The position numbers and the translations under genes are program-made. DNA of 64,000 nucleotides, taken from the NCBI GenBank assembly GCA_051649365.1, contig JBOFGY010000135.1:1-64000 (forward strand). Reading direction: 5' to 3'. Positions within the stretch are counted from its first letter, which is position 1, and every line of letters starts with the position of its first letter. This stretch comes from CAVTAE01 sp051649365. GTDB lineage: Bacteria; Deinococcota; Deinococci; Deinococcales; Trueperaceae. Below are positions 16,488 through 24,269 of this stretch, in pieces. Below the pieces are notes generated by a model that did no database searches, was not told the DNA's origin, and worked only from the letters and a program-made list of their open reading frames with translations.

Positions 16488-18668
16488 ATGACCAACGTGC
16501 CAGAGAACAACCTAAAGCAAGATATTAACAACAAAGATAAACGCCGAGCGGCGATGTTATCCGTGTTTATACACGCTTTGTTGTTTTTGCTGTTAGCGTT
16601 GTACCGTTTGCCAGAGCCAAAGCCACTCGAGACCTACCTCGTGATTGATGTTGGCGTACCTGCCTTTTCAGAAACAGAAACGCTGGCACCTGCTGCCGAT
16701 GCACCAGCACCGCTTGCTGCTGAACCTTTAGTAGCCTCAGAAACTGCTGGCACGCCCCAGGCACAAAGTGCGCCCGAGGCTCCGCCGGCTTCAGCCCCCG
16801 TTGCCGAGGCACCCGCCCCCACCGAAGCTGCACCAACGCCCGAGGTGGCACCCGCCCCCGAACCGCAGCCAGCGGCCCCTGCCCCTGAACCCCAACCTGC
16901 ACCCGAACCTCAACCAGAGGTAATAGAACCCCAAGTTGCAGAAGCAGCTCCGCCTGTCTCAACCGAACTTCCTGAAACCCAAGAAACTACCGCAACCTTG
17001 CCAGAAATTGAGGCAGTAGAAACAACCCCCGAAGCTCAAGCGATTGCACTGCCAACTCCCACACCCCAAGTGGATGTTGCGCCAGCCGTTAATGTCACTA
17101 CGCAGGCAAGTGTTGACATCGCACCAGAGCAACCCCTGCCTACCCCAAACGCGCAAGCCAGTGTAGCTGAGTCTCAGACGATTCCACAGCCGCAGGTTGA
17201 AACAAGTGTTGCTGAGGCGATTGCTATTCCACAACCCCAAGCCGAAATGAGTGTGGCTGAAGCTGTCGCCATTCCACAACCGCAAAGTCAGGCAAGTGTG
17301 AGCGCAGCCCAAGCCATTCCGCAACCGCAGGCACAAAGCAGTGTGGCTGCGGCGCAGGCTATTCCTCAGCCCCAAGCAGCAGCTAATGTTGCAGAAGCTG
17401 AAGCGGTTCCTCTTCCCAATGCCCAAGCTACGGTTAGTGCCGCCCAAACGATTCCTTCACCAAATGCCAGCTCGAGTGTCAGTGCATCAGAATTTATTCC
17501 TGCCCCGAACGCTAAAGCAAGTGTGACACCTGCCCAAACAATTCCTGCACCTCAAGCGCAAGTGAGTGTTGCCCCTGGCGCATCCAATGCAGACTCTGCA
17601 TTGGACTCGAGTGCGGCCACCGCCGCTAGCGGTGAAGACGGAACTTCAGGCCCAACACTTCCCGGTGCAGCGCAGGCGAACACAAATGCACTGGGGCAGC
17701 CGTCACCGGAAGATGGGGGGAACTCGAGCACCTCAGGTCAAACCACCGAAGACCCGAACGCTACTACCGAAGGTTTAGGCGCAGCTGCCAGTTCAGATGG
17801 TGAAGGTGAAGGCACGGGTGCGCCCTACGCCCAAGCTCCCTACCGCGAAAACCGTGACCGCCCCCTCAACGTGATGATTGATAACACCTTTGGTTATCCG
17901 CAAGCAGGCTTGCAAGAAGCCTCGATGGTTGTCGAGATGCCCGTCGAAGGTGGTGCTACGCGCCTTATGACCACGTATGACCGCGTTGACCCCTCGAGGG
18001 TTGGCCCCGTGCGAAGTGCCAGAGACTACTTTCACACGTTATCGAGCAATATGGATGGCGTACTCGTGCATGATGGTGGTTCGCCACAAGCGATGGCTGC
18101 CATTGAGCGTGGCAGCATACCTACACTTAACGCCTATAACAATGGTGGTCTTTTCAAACGCGAAGGTGGCGAAGCTCCTTACAATTTGTTCTCGAGTGGC
18201 AGCTCGTTGCGTGAGGCCGTGGCGAAACTTAGGCTCAACCGCTCGAGACCCGTGAGTGGCACGATTTTCCGTCCCGAAGACACTGAGAGCGCAGCAACAA
18301 CTATCAAGGTAAATTATTCGGGCGCGTATGACAGCGGCTTTCAGTACATCGAAGACTTAGACCAATATCGCTGGATACGCAACGGAGACGACGCGGTAGA
18401 TTTTTCAGGTCAAGCTGTGTACGCCCAAGCTGTGCTCGTTGCAACGATTACGGCGAAGGAAATTCCTGATGATCCTGCGAGTAGGCTGTATATTCCGCTC
18501 GAGAGTAGCCGCGCCACACTTTATGTTCGTGGGAAAGCGATTGCGGGAAATTGGTCACCCAATGGTGGCATTCAATTTGCGACAAGTCTCGGGGAACCCA
18601 TTGATTTAACGCCATTCAAAACCTGGGTGCTGTTTACGCCAACCTATGCTGAAGTAACGCAACAGTAA
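16488..18668 (+). CDS. TonB-like N-terminus fused to a DUF3048 domain
   Basis: A 726-aa protein. Residues 1-20 are charged and cytosolic; a single helix follows (AAMLSVFIHALLFLLLALYRL) and then PEPKPLETYLVIDVGVP, the layout of TonB. Residues about 60-200 are Pro/Ala/Glu-rich; about 200-365 hold some ten imperfect repeats of 16-18 residues with the core SVaaAQaIPQPQA; a Gly/Ser/Thr linker follows. From about residue 445 to the end lies a DUF3048 (YerB-like) domain: RPLNVMIDNTFGYPQAGL, VEMPVEGGATRLMTTYDR, GPVRSARDYF, ending in PFKTWVLFTP. No TonB C-terminal domain is seen. Being behind exbB-exbD, it is likely energised by them. DUF3048 has no known activity. Confidence 0.85.
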   Translation: MTNVPENNLKQDINNKDKRRAAMLSVFIHALLFLLLALYRLPEPKPLETYLVIDVGVPAFSETETLAPAADAPAPLAAEPLVASETAGTPQAQSAPEAPPASAPVAEAPAPTEAAPTPEVAPAPEPQPAAPAPEPQPAPEPQPEVIEPQVAEAAPPVSTELPETQETTATLPEIEAVETTPEAQAIALPTPTPQVDVAPAVNVTTQASVDIAPEQPLPTPNAQASVAESQTIPQPQVETSVAEAIAIPQPQAEMSVAEAVAIPQPQSQASVSAAQAIPQPQAQSSVAAAQAIPQPQAAANVAEAEAVPLPNAQATVSAAQTIPSPNASSSVSASEFIPAPNAKASVTPAQTIPAPQAQVSVAPGASNADSALDSSAATAASGEDGTSGPTLPGAAQANTNALGQPSPEDGGNSSTSGQTTEDPNATTEGLGAAASSDGEGEGTGAPYAQAPYRENRDRPLNVMIDNTFGYPQAGLQEASMVVEMPVEGGATRLMTTYDRVDPSRVGPVRSARDYFHTLSSNMDGVLVHDGGSPQAMAAIERGSIPTLNAYNNGGLFKREGGEAPYNLFSSGSSLREAVAKLRLNRSRPVSGTIFRPEDTESAATTIKVNYSGAYDSGFQYIEDLDQYRWIRNGDDAVDFSGQAVYAQAVLVATITAKEIPDDPASRLYIPLESSRATLYVRGKAIAGNWSPNGGIQFATSLGEPIDLTPFKTWVLFTPTYAEVTQQ

Positions 18669-18712
18669 AAAGTAAAGCCTTCTTAAACATCACACCAGAA
18701 ATTGCACTCACA

Positions 18713-18949
18713 ATGATTTTACGAGCCAACCGCAGTCCTTTGACGATTAAAGAAGGCATTGCCGTTTTGACACACTATCCAGAATTTTTGCAAAACAATA
18801 ATTGTTTCTCCTTGTTTGCTTCGCGCACCACAGACCAGCGTGTACATGCCTTGTGGATTAGCGAGAAGCAACCTAAACTTGGTTGGTGCTGGGATAGAAA
18901 TCCGCATACCTGGTTGGGCTCGGTTTCGTGCGGAGCCCTAGTTAGTTAG
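18713..18949 (+). CDS. Short DUF5701-like protein, possibly a truncated remnant
   Basis: A 78-aa frame reading LRANRSPLTIKEGIAVLTHYPEFL then CFSLFASRTTDQRVHALWIS and PKLGWCWDRNPHTWLGSVSCG, which I recall as the C-terminal signature of DUF5701-like proteins that are usually nearer 200 aa. The frame is open upstream into the end of the DUF3048 gene (LNITPEIALTM...), which looks like a continuation of the same protein, so the N-terminal part may have been lost. No Shine-Dalgarno precedes the ATG. It may be a pseudogene. Confidence 0.5.
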   Translation: MILRANRSPLTIKEGIAVLTHYPEFLQNNNCFSLFASRTTDQRVHALWISEKQPKLGWCWDRNPHTWLGSVSCGALVS

Positions 18950-19923
18950 ACAAGATTTCCCTTGGCAAGTTCTATTGCACGTTTTGCTAAGTCCTCAAAG
19001 GCTTTTTTCAAAGCAGTAGGCTCAAGCACTTTCACGGCGTAGGGAAGCTCGAGCAAATACACAACCACGCGCCAGAACCATTCTGGGTGTGCCATCACCG
19101 TGAGCATCACACCATCATCAACAGGCTCGAGCGTCGCTATATAAGCGGGAATATATTTGCTGGCTTCTACTAAGTTTGTTTGCAACAGAACGCGGCAGGG
19201 AACACTGCCAGGAAACGGTGCTTGGGCAAGTGATTCACTAATTGTTTTGAAGGCGTTAAAGTTTTTGGGTGGCTTGAAAGTCTCACCTGTAGTTTTTAAT
19301 ATCTCGAGCCTGTCTAGCCTAAATGTTCTTACATCTTTTCGCAAATGGCAATAGCCAGCGACATACCAATTGTTATTGAGATAAACGATGCCGTAAGGGT
19401 CTAGCTTTCGGTAGGTAAAACCGCTCTCGTGCGAACGATAGCGAACCTCGAGCCTTTCCTTATGCTGCACCGCTTGCGAGACATCGAGCATCGTGTGGCT
19501 TTCTACCTTGTCCAGCTTGAGTGGTTCAGATGTTTCGGTCTCGAGTGTTTGCAACACAGAATCTATGCGCTCACCAAGGCTTTCACTCAGGACGTGCTCG
19601 AGACGTTTAAACGCGCTCTCGGCAGCTTTGGCAAGTTTGGGTGTTTTCGTGCGTTGAGCTTGTTTTAAGCCTAACGCCAGGACGAGGGCTTCATCATCTG
19701 TAAAACGCAAGGCTGGTAAAAGCGAGCCCCGTCCTAATGTGACTCCGCCGCCGCGCCCTGGCAGGGTTTCTACTTCAATCTCGAGGTCTTGGAGTCTTGC
19801 AAGGTCACGGCGGATGGTGCGTTCGCTTACACCAAAATGTTCTGCTAGAGCTTGTGTGGTGAGTTGCTTTTGTCCACGCAGTAAGTCAACCATTGCAAAA
19901 AGCCTGTCAGTGAGTCCATTCAT
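18946..19923 (-). CDS. WYL-domain transcriptional regulator (YafY type)
   Basis: A 325-aa DNA-binding regulator. The N-terminus is a DeoR-type winged helix (LTTQALAEHFGVSERTIRRDLARLQ, about residues 25-50). The middle carries the WYL ligand-sensing domain (YRKLDPYGIVYLNNNWYVAGYC followed by RTFRLDRLEIL), and a WCX-like C-terminal domain ends the protein. I start at MNGLTDRLF, the usual beginning for the family; MIPFRMNG five codons upstream is possible. It is transcribed away from the epoxide hydrolase gene, with a palindrome between them that recurs before two other genes, so it is the likely local regulator. Confidence 0.88.
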   Translation of the reverse strand: MNGLTDRLFAMVDLLRGQKQLTTQALAEHFGVSERTIRRDLARLQDLEIEVETLPGRGGGVTLGRGSLLPALRFTDDEALVLALGLKQAQRTKTPKLAKAAESAFKRLEHVLSESLGERIDSVLQTLETETSEPLKLDKVESHTMLDVSQAVQHKERLEVRYRSHESGFTYRKLDPYGIVYLNNNWYVAGYCHLRKDVRTFRLDRLEILKTTGETFKPPKNFNAFKTISESLAQAPFPGSVPCRVLLQTNLVEASKYIPAYIATLEPVDDGVMLTVMAHPEWFWRVVVYLLELPYAVKVLEPTALKKAFEDLAKRAIELAKGNLV

Positions 19924-19955
19924 TCTAAAAGGAATCATACTTGACAATGCGCCTA

Positions 19956-19980
19956 AACCTGGTCAAATCGTGTCCAGGTT
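19956..19980. promoter_or_regulatory. Operator palindrome O1, WYL gene / epoxide hydrolase
   Basis: AACCTGGTCA - aatcg - TGTCCAGGTT, nine of ten positions symmetric. The same arrangement, with TGTCCAGGTT identical, lies in front of the VOC gene and the DJ-1 gene. It overlaps where a -35 region of the epoxide hydrolase promoter would be. Binding by the WYL protein is inferred. Confidence 0.7.
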
Positions 19981-20041
19981 TCGTTTTATCTTTTTGCTAT
20001 GAGGCACCCAAAAAGAACCCCAAGCCTCGAAAGGAGAAGTG

Positions 20042-21280
20042 ATGAAATCCAGGTGGCACGAGGTCTTAGCAATCGTTGTAGCAAGTTGTTTAGGTTTTCA
20101 TTTCAGTTATTCCCAAACAGAAAAGGAGAATGCTATGAACGTTACACCCTTTACGATCAATGTTTCTCAAGAGGTGCTCGAGGATTTGCAATATCGTTTG
20201 GCGAACACACGCTGGCCTGATGAAGCTGACGGGGCAGGCTGGGAGTACGGCACAAACTTGGGCTATATGAAAGAGCTTGTGGACTACTGGCAAAACGAAT
20301 ACGACTGGCGCGAGCAAGAAGCAAAGCTCAACACCTTCAAACAGTTCAAAGCTGATGTTGATGGCACAGAGATTCATTTCATCCATGAACGCGGCAAAGG
20401 CCCAAATCCCACGCCCCTCTTGTTACTTCATGGCTGGCCTGACTCTTTCTACCGATTCTATAAACTCATTCCGATGCTGACCGACCCCTCGAGCTTTGGC
20501 GGTGACCCAGATCACTCTTTTGATGTCATCGTGCCTTCGCTGCCTGGGTTTGGTTTTTCGGAAAAGAGTGAAGTGAAATCAACCAGAGCCGCCGAACTCT
20601 TGACAACGTTAATGACTGACGTGCTTGGCTATGAGAAGTTTGGCGTACATGGTGGTGATATTGGAGCCAGAGTGACAAGGTTGATAGCCGCAACGCATCC
20701 TGAGAGTCTTCTCGGTATCCACATGACGGACATTGGCTTTCCAGGTGATATTAGTTTTACGCCTGACTTATCTAACCCTTCACCAGCCGAGCAGGGATTT
20801 CTCGGTTCTGTTCAAGGCTGGTTTTTTCAAGAAGGTGCTTACGCAATGCTGCAATCTACCAAACCGCAGACAATTTCTTACAGCTTGAATGATTCACCTG
20901 TTGGTTTAGCTGCCTGGATTGTCGAGAAGTTTCGCTCATGGAGTGATTGCAATGGCACTATTGAAGCGTGTTACAGCGAAGATGAACTTCTTACCAACAT
21001 CATGATTTATTGGCTGACCGAAACAATATCTTCTTCGGCGCGTCTCTATTACGAGGATGCACGTTCAGGGCCACAGCTTCAAGCAGGGCAATATCTTGAA
21101 GTTCCCGCAGGTGTGGCTACTTTTCCGAAAGACCTCACTGTGCCACCGCGTGAAACGGGCGAGCGGTTCTTGCGCGTGAAGCAGTGGACGAAGATGCCCA
21201 AGGGTGGACACTTCGCAGCCTTGGAGCAACCAGAATTGTTAGTTCAGGATATAAGCACGTTCTTCAATCAACTCCGCTAA
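20042..21280 (+). CDS. Epoxide hydrolase family alpha/beta-hydrolase
   Basis: An epoxide hydrolase with the N-terminal EHN domain (FTINVSQEVLEDLQYRLANTRWPDE) followed by an alpha/beta-hydrolase fold. The oxyanion motif is HGWPDSF, the nucleophile elbow is HGGDIGARV (catalytic Asp), and the C-terminal His is in GGHFAALEQPE. It opens epoxides with water through an ester intermediate. Two starts look good: ATG 20042 with AGGAG five nt upstream gives a signal-like hydrophobic N-terminus; ATG 20135, also with AAAGGAG, gives the usual cytosolic form. It is the first gene of the WYL-linked set and has its own operator. Confidence 0.9.
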   Translation: MKSRWHEVLAIVVASCLGFHFSYSQTEKENAMNVTPFTINVSQEVLEDLQYRLANTRWPDEADGAGWEYGTNLGYMKELVDYWQNEYDWREQEAKLNTFKQFKADVDGTEIHFIHERGKGPNPTPLLLLHGWPDSFYRFYKLIPMLTDPSSFGGDPDHSFDVIVPSLPGFGFSEKSEVKSTRAAELLTTLMTDVLGYEKFGVHGGDIGARVTRLIAATHPESLLGIHMTDIGFPGDISFTPDLSNPSPAEQGFLGSVQGWFFQEGAYAMLQSTKPQTISYSLNDSPVGLAAWIVEKFRSWSDCNGTIEACYSEDELLTNIMIYWLTETISSSARLYYEDARSGPQLQAGQYLEVPAGVATFPKDLTVPPRETGERFLRVKQWTKMPKGGHFAALEQPELLVQDISTFFNQLR

Positions 21281-21293
21281 AGTTCTCTTTCTA

Positions 21294-21318
21294 AATCTGG
21301 ACAGTTTTTGTCCAGGTT
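21294..21318. promoter_or_regulatory. Operator palindrome O2, before the VOC gene
   Basis: AATCTGGACA - gtttt - TGTCCAGGTT. TGGACA may serve as a -35 with a weak T-rich -10 17 bp on. About 70 bp of leader, down to the GAGAGGAG Shine-Dalgarno, is shared with the DJ-1 gene leader. Confidence 0.7.
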
Positions 21319-21364
21319 CTTTTTTACTCTTTTTGTAGAGGTTGAGACCTAGAGAGGAGAAAAA

Positions 21365-21730
21365 ATGAAACTCGATCATATTAATTTAACGGTTAGCGAT
21401 GTCATAAAAGCAAGTACGTTTTTGAAAAAACACCTTGGCTATAAAGATGTGTTTGACGACAATAATGCTGGCATGGCAGCTCTGAGCGACGGAAGCGGTA
21501 TGCACGTTCTTTTGATGAAAGGCTCGAGGGCGACTTATCCTAAATATTTTCACATTGGCTTTGATATGGAGACGGAAGCAAATGTCAGTGCAGTCTATGA
21601 CAGGCTTAAAGCTGACGGCATAGAGACTAACCCACCTGAACACACCGCTTGGGGGTCGTGGACGTTTAATTTTAAGTGTCCTGGCAGTGACTTCACGATT
21701 GAAGTTGCTTGTGCAAGCGAAGAAAATTAA
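21365..21730 (+). CDS. VOC (glyoxalase/bleomycin-resistance fold) protein
   Basis: A 121-aa single vicinal-oxygen-chelate domain protein beginning MKLDHINLTVSDVIKASTFL and ending GSDFTIEVACASEEN. Members bind a metal through His/Glu residues (His5 and the final Glu here are the usual positions) and act on or sequester electrophiles such as methylglyoxal, fosfomycin or bleomycin. Exact substrate is unknown. It has an operator-bearing leader and strong Shine-Dalgarno. The next gene follows 53 bp on and is probably co-transcribed. A decayed paralogue is present at 24008-24121. Confidence 0.85.
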   Translation: MKLDHINLTVSDVIKASTFLKKHLGYKDVFDDNNAGMAALSDGSGMHVLLMKGSRATYPKYFHIGFDMETEANVSAVYDRLKADGIETNPPEHTAWGSWTFNFKCPGSDFTIEVACASEEN

Positions 21731-21783
21731 AAATCTTGAAATGTTTGGTGTATTTTAATTATGTGTCTGGAGAAAAAGTAACG

Positions 21784-22854
21784 ATGAATCAAGCAAAGGT
21801 CGCCCTGCACCGCCTTCACGTTCAGGGCATCACGACGCAGAAGTTTGCAACCCCCGCAGAGGTGGTGCGTTGGCACTGTGCGGTGCAAGCTCAAGATTAT
21901 TTAAGCTCCTTGTGGGCAATTGGGTTACGAATGCAAGCCTCGAGCGAGAGCCATATCGAGCGTGCGGTTGCAGAGAAAAGTATTGTCCGCACTTGGCCGA
22001 TGCGCGGCACGATTCACTTTGTCGCCCCTGAAGATGCACGGTGGATGCTAAAGCACTTCACGCCTCGAGTCATTGCTCGCAGTAGGGGGCGGTATCGCCA
22101 GTTAGAGCTTGATGATGCAGTATTTTCAAAAAGCAGTAAGGTTCTAACAAAAGCGTTGCAAGGTGGTAAGTCTTTAACGCGAAATGCACTCTACGAGGTT
22201 TTAGAAAAAGCAAATATTTCTACATCTGCGAGTCGTGGGCCTCACATCATCGGTCATCTTGCACAGGAGGGATTGCTTTGTTTTGGAGCACGTCATGGGA
22301 AACAACCCACCTTTGTTTTGCTCGAGGAGTGGCTACCGTCCGCTAAATTTTTAGAGCGCGACGAGGCTATTGCTGAACTTACCAAACGGTACTTCTCGAG
22401 TCACGGGCCAGCGACGTTGCAAGATTTCGCGTGGTGGTCAGGGTTGACTATGACAGAGGCGAAAGAAGGACTCGAAGATGTTAAAACGGAGTTGCATCAA
22501 AAAGAAGTTGAGGGTCAAACTTATTGGTTCACTGAAGATGGAGTGACAGTCAATTCAGAGAAGGCTTACTTGCTCCCTTTCTTTGATGAATTCCTCGTTG
22601 CTTACAAAGACCGCACGGCGGCCCTCGAGCCTTCGCATACAAAGCAAGTTAACGCTGGTGGCGGCTTACTCAATCCGACGATTGTCTTGAATGGTCAAGT
22701 CATCGGTACTTGGAAGCGTACACTCAAAAAAGCTGAAGTAATTATCCACTTGAGTCCGTTTGCTAGGCTCGAGGATAGCCAGCTAGAAAAAATCACACGG
22801 GCGGCACAAGGTTACGCTGAATTTATTGGTAAGGCAGCTCGAGTCATACTGTAG
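21784..22854 (+). CDS. AlkZ/YcaQ-type DNA glycosylase (HTH_42 family)
   Basis: A 356-aa protein of the winged-helix family PF06224, whose characterised members (AlkZ, YcaQ/AlkX) are DNA glycosylases that unhook interstrand crosslinks and bulky N7 adducts. The N-terminus has KVALHRLHVQGIT and RWHCAVQAQDYLSSLWAIGLRM, with the Q-x-Q catalytic motif in VQAQD. Further family marks are RTWPMRGTIHFV and YLLPFFDEFLVAYKDR. I start at ATG 21784 because it matches the family start and the upstream in-frame residues are unlike any. It probably shares the transcript of the VOC gene, placing DNA repair within the WYL-linked set. Confidence 0.88.
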   Translation: MNQAKVALHRLHVQGITTQKFATPAEVVRWHCAVQAQDYLSSLWAIGLRMQASSESHIERAVAEKSIVRTWPMRGTIHFVAPEDARWMLKHFTPRVIARSRGRYRQLELDDAVFSKSSKVLTKALQGGKSLTRNALYEVLEKANISTSASRGPHIIGHLAQEGLLCFGARHGKQPTFVLLEEWLPSAKFLERDEAIAELTKRYFSSHGPATLQDFAWWSGLTMTEAKEGLEDVKTELHQKEVEGQTYWFTEDGVTVNSEKAYLLPFFDEFLVAYKDRTAALEPSHTKQVNAGGGLLNPTIVLNGQVIGTWKRTLKKAEVIIHLSPFARLEDSQLEKITRAAQGYAEFIGKAARVIL

Positions 22855-22880
22855 CAACAAGTTTTATCCAGACACTCCTA

Positions 22881-22905
22881 AATCTGGACAGTTTTTGTCC
22901 AGGTT
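22881..22905. promoter_or_regulatory. Operator palindrome O3, before the DJ-1 gene
   Basis: AATCTGGACA - gtttt - TGTCCAGGTT, identical to O2. The downstream leader (T-rich tract, tagaggct...gaga, GAGAGGAG) is also conserved with O2. Confidence 0.7.
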
Positions 22906-22953
22906 CTTTTTTATGCTTTTTTTAGAGGCTAAAGACCTCGAGAGGAGTAAGCA

Positions 22954-23547
22954 ATGAAAAAGAAAGCATACGTTTTAGTCTTTGATGGGTTTGCGGATTG
23001 GGAACCTGCCCACGCTTTATGTGGGATTGCCATGTCAGGAAAGCTCGAGATAGTAAATGTTGGATTTTCGCTCGAGCCGATTCGTTCAATGGGTGGACTC
23101 AAAGTAGTTCCAGATATTACTTTGGAGCAAGTTGTTCCCTCGCAAGCAGCCATTTTTATTTTGCCAGGTGGCACGAGATGGGAACAGAGCGAGAGTCCTG
23201 AAATTACTGAGTTCCTGCACAAGTTACAAGCTGAAAAAGTTCTTGTTGCTGCGATTTGTGGGGCGACGCTCGAGGTTGCTAGAGCAGGCTTAACGAAGGG
23301 TGTAAAGCACAGTAGCAATGCGCTCGAGTATTTCAAAATGAATCTTCCTGACTACAAAGATGAAGCGTTCTATGTCAACGAGCCAGCCGTCACTGATGGG
23401 TTGCTGATTACGGCGGGTGCTGTGTACAGCGTCGAGTTTGCACGAGAAATCTTTAAGAGACTCGAGACCTTTAGTGAAACTCAGATAGAAGCCTGGTTCA
23501 ATCTTTATAAGCACGGTATCTGGTCACCAGAACTCGCCGCCGCTTAG
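22954..23547 (+). CDS. DJ-1/PfpI family protein
   Basis: A 197-aa class I glutamine-amidotransferase-like protein of the DJ-1/PfpI family, members of which act as deglycases/glyoxalases, proteases or stress chaperones. The fold starts KKAYVLVFDGFADWEPAHAL and has the nucleophile elbow VAAICGATLEVA with the reactive Cys. The SD GAGAGGAG precedes its ATG. It shares its operator and leader with the VOC gene at 21365, and a second VOC gene follows 23 bp later, so a role against reactive carbonyl or epoxide stress fits. The substrate is unknown. Confidence 0.88.
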   Translation: MKKKAYVLVFDGFADWEPAHALCGIAMSGKLEIVNVGFSLEPIRSMGGLKVVPDITLEQVVPSQAAIFILPGGTRWEQSESPEITEFLHKLQAEKVLVAAICGATLEVARAGLTKGVKHSSNALEYFKMNLPDYKDEAFYVNEPAVTDGLLITAGAVYSVEFAREIFKRLETFSETQIEAWFNLYKHGIWSPELAAA

Positions 23548-23570
23548 ACGATTCGTTGAAAGGAGTAAAC

Positions 23571-24011
23571 ATGTTACAGGGAATCACGACCATTTCTTAT
23601 TGGGCGGAAGATGTAGCTGCCGCAAAAAAGTGGTACAGCGAACTCTTAGGCATCGAACCTTATTTCAACGTGCCAAACGAGGATGGGTCACTGGGTTACA
23701 CCGAATTTCGCATTGGTGATTATCAGCACGAGCTGGGAATCATTGACCGCCGTTTTGCGCCCTTTGATGCTTCAGTGACGCACACGGCAGGCGCGGTTGT
23801 TTACTGGCACGTTTCTAATGTGGCAGAAACGCTCGAGAAACTGCTGGCGATGGGAGCAAGAGAACTCGAGGCTCTTAAAGATCGTGGCGAAGGGTTTATA
23901 ACAGCTTCTGTCGCTGACCCTTTTGGAAATATTTTGGGAATCATGTACAACCCGCATTATCTAAAAATATTGAATCAAATAAAACAAGACATGAAAGGCG
24001 AAAAATCATGA
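23571..24011 (+). CDS. VOC family protein, glyoxalase type
   Basis: A 146-aa VOC protein: ISYWAEDVAAAKKWYSELLGIEPYF at the front, HWHVSN-like TAGAVVYWHVSNVAETL in the middle and VADPFGNILGIMYNPHY at the end, with the final metal-ligand position (E/I region) partly changed. It is unlike the VOC gene at 21365 and is closer to PhnB/glyoxalase-like proteins. I start at ATG 23571 with AAGGAG upstream. It is cotranscribed with the DJ-1 gene. Its stop overlaps the start of a decayed VOC copy (ATGA). Confidence 0.85.
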   Translation: MLQGITTISYWAEDVAAAKKWYSELLGIEPYFNVPNEDGSLGYTEFRIGDYQHELGIIDRRFAPFDASVTHTAGAVVYWHVSNVAETLEKLLAMGARELEALKDRGEGFITASVADPFGNILGIMYNPHYLKILNQIKQDMKGEKS

Positions 24012-24121
24012 GACTCGATCACGTTAATTTAACAGTTAGCACCGCTTGGGGTTCCTGAACCTTTCACTTAAAGTGTCTTGGGGGTGATTTTTCGGTTGAG
24101 GTGGCGTGCTCGAGTGAGTAA
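24008..24121 (+). pseudogene. Internally deleted VOC paralogue
   Basis: Starts MRLDHVNLTVS, matching the first 11 residues of the VOC protein at 21365, then jumps directly to TAWGS, a stop (TGA where the intact gene has TGG), and TFHLKCLGGDFSVEVACSSE, matching its C-terminus. About 80 internal codons are missing but the frame is kept. It follows the second VOC gene with an ATGA overlap. Confidence 0.9.
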
Positions 24122-24131
24122 AAGCTACTTC

Positions 24132-24246
24132 AAGACTTACGCAAAAAGAGTGAAGTAAGCAGAACAAGGTTGGTTGGCTGTGTTGTTCAAAACCAGCCTT
24201 GTTCTCGTAGCTAACCGCATTATTTGAAGAAATATGCGTAAGTCTT
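24132..24246. mobile_element. MITE-like element, 115 bp, 12-bp terminal inverted repeats
   Basis: AAGACTTACGCA at 24132-24143 and TGCGTAAGTCTT at 24235-24246 are perfect inverted termini. Inside is a second inverted repeat, AGAACAAGGTTGGTT and AACCAGCCTTGTTCT (14 of 15). No coding sequence fits. The ends resemble IS termini I recall from other bacteria, but the parent transposon is not in the window. Confidence 0.75.
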
Positions 24247-24269
24247 TGTACTTGTGAAAGAGTCAAGTC

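Noticed and set aside
16567..17447. Long minus-strand open frames opposite the Pro-rich TonB-like region
   Set aside because: They are mirror frames of the repetitive Pro/Ala/Gln coding sequence and have no start signals or known domains.
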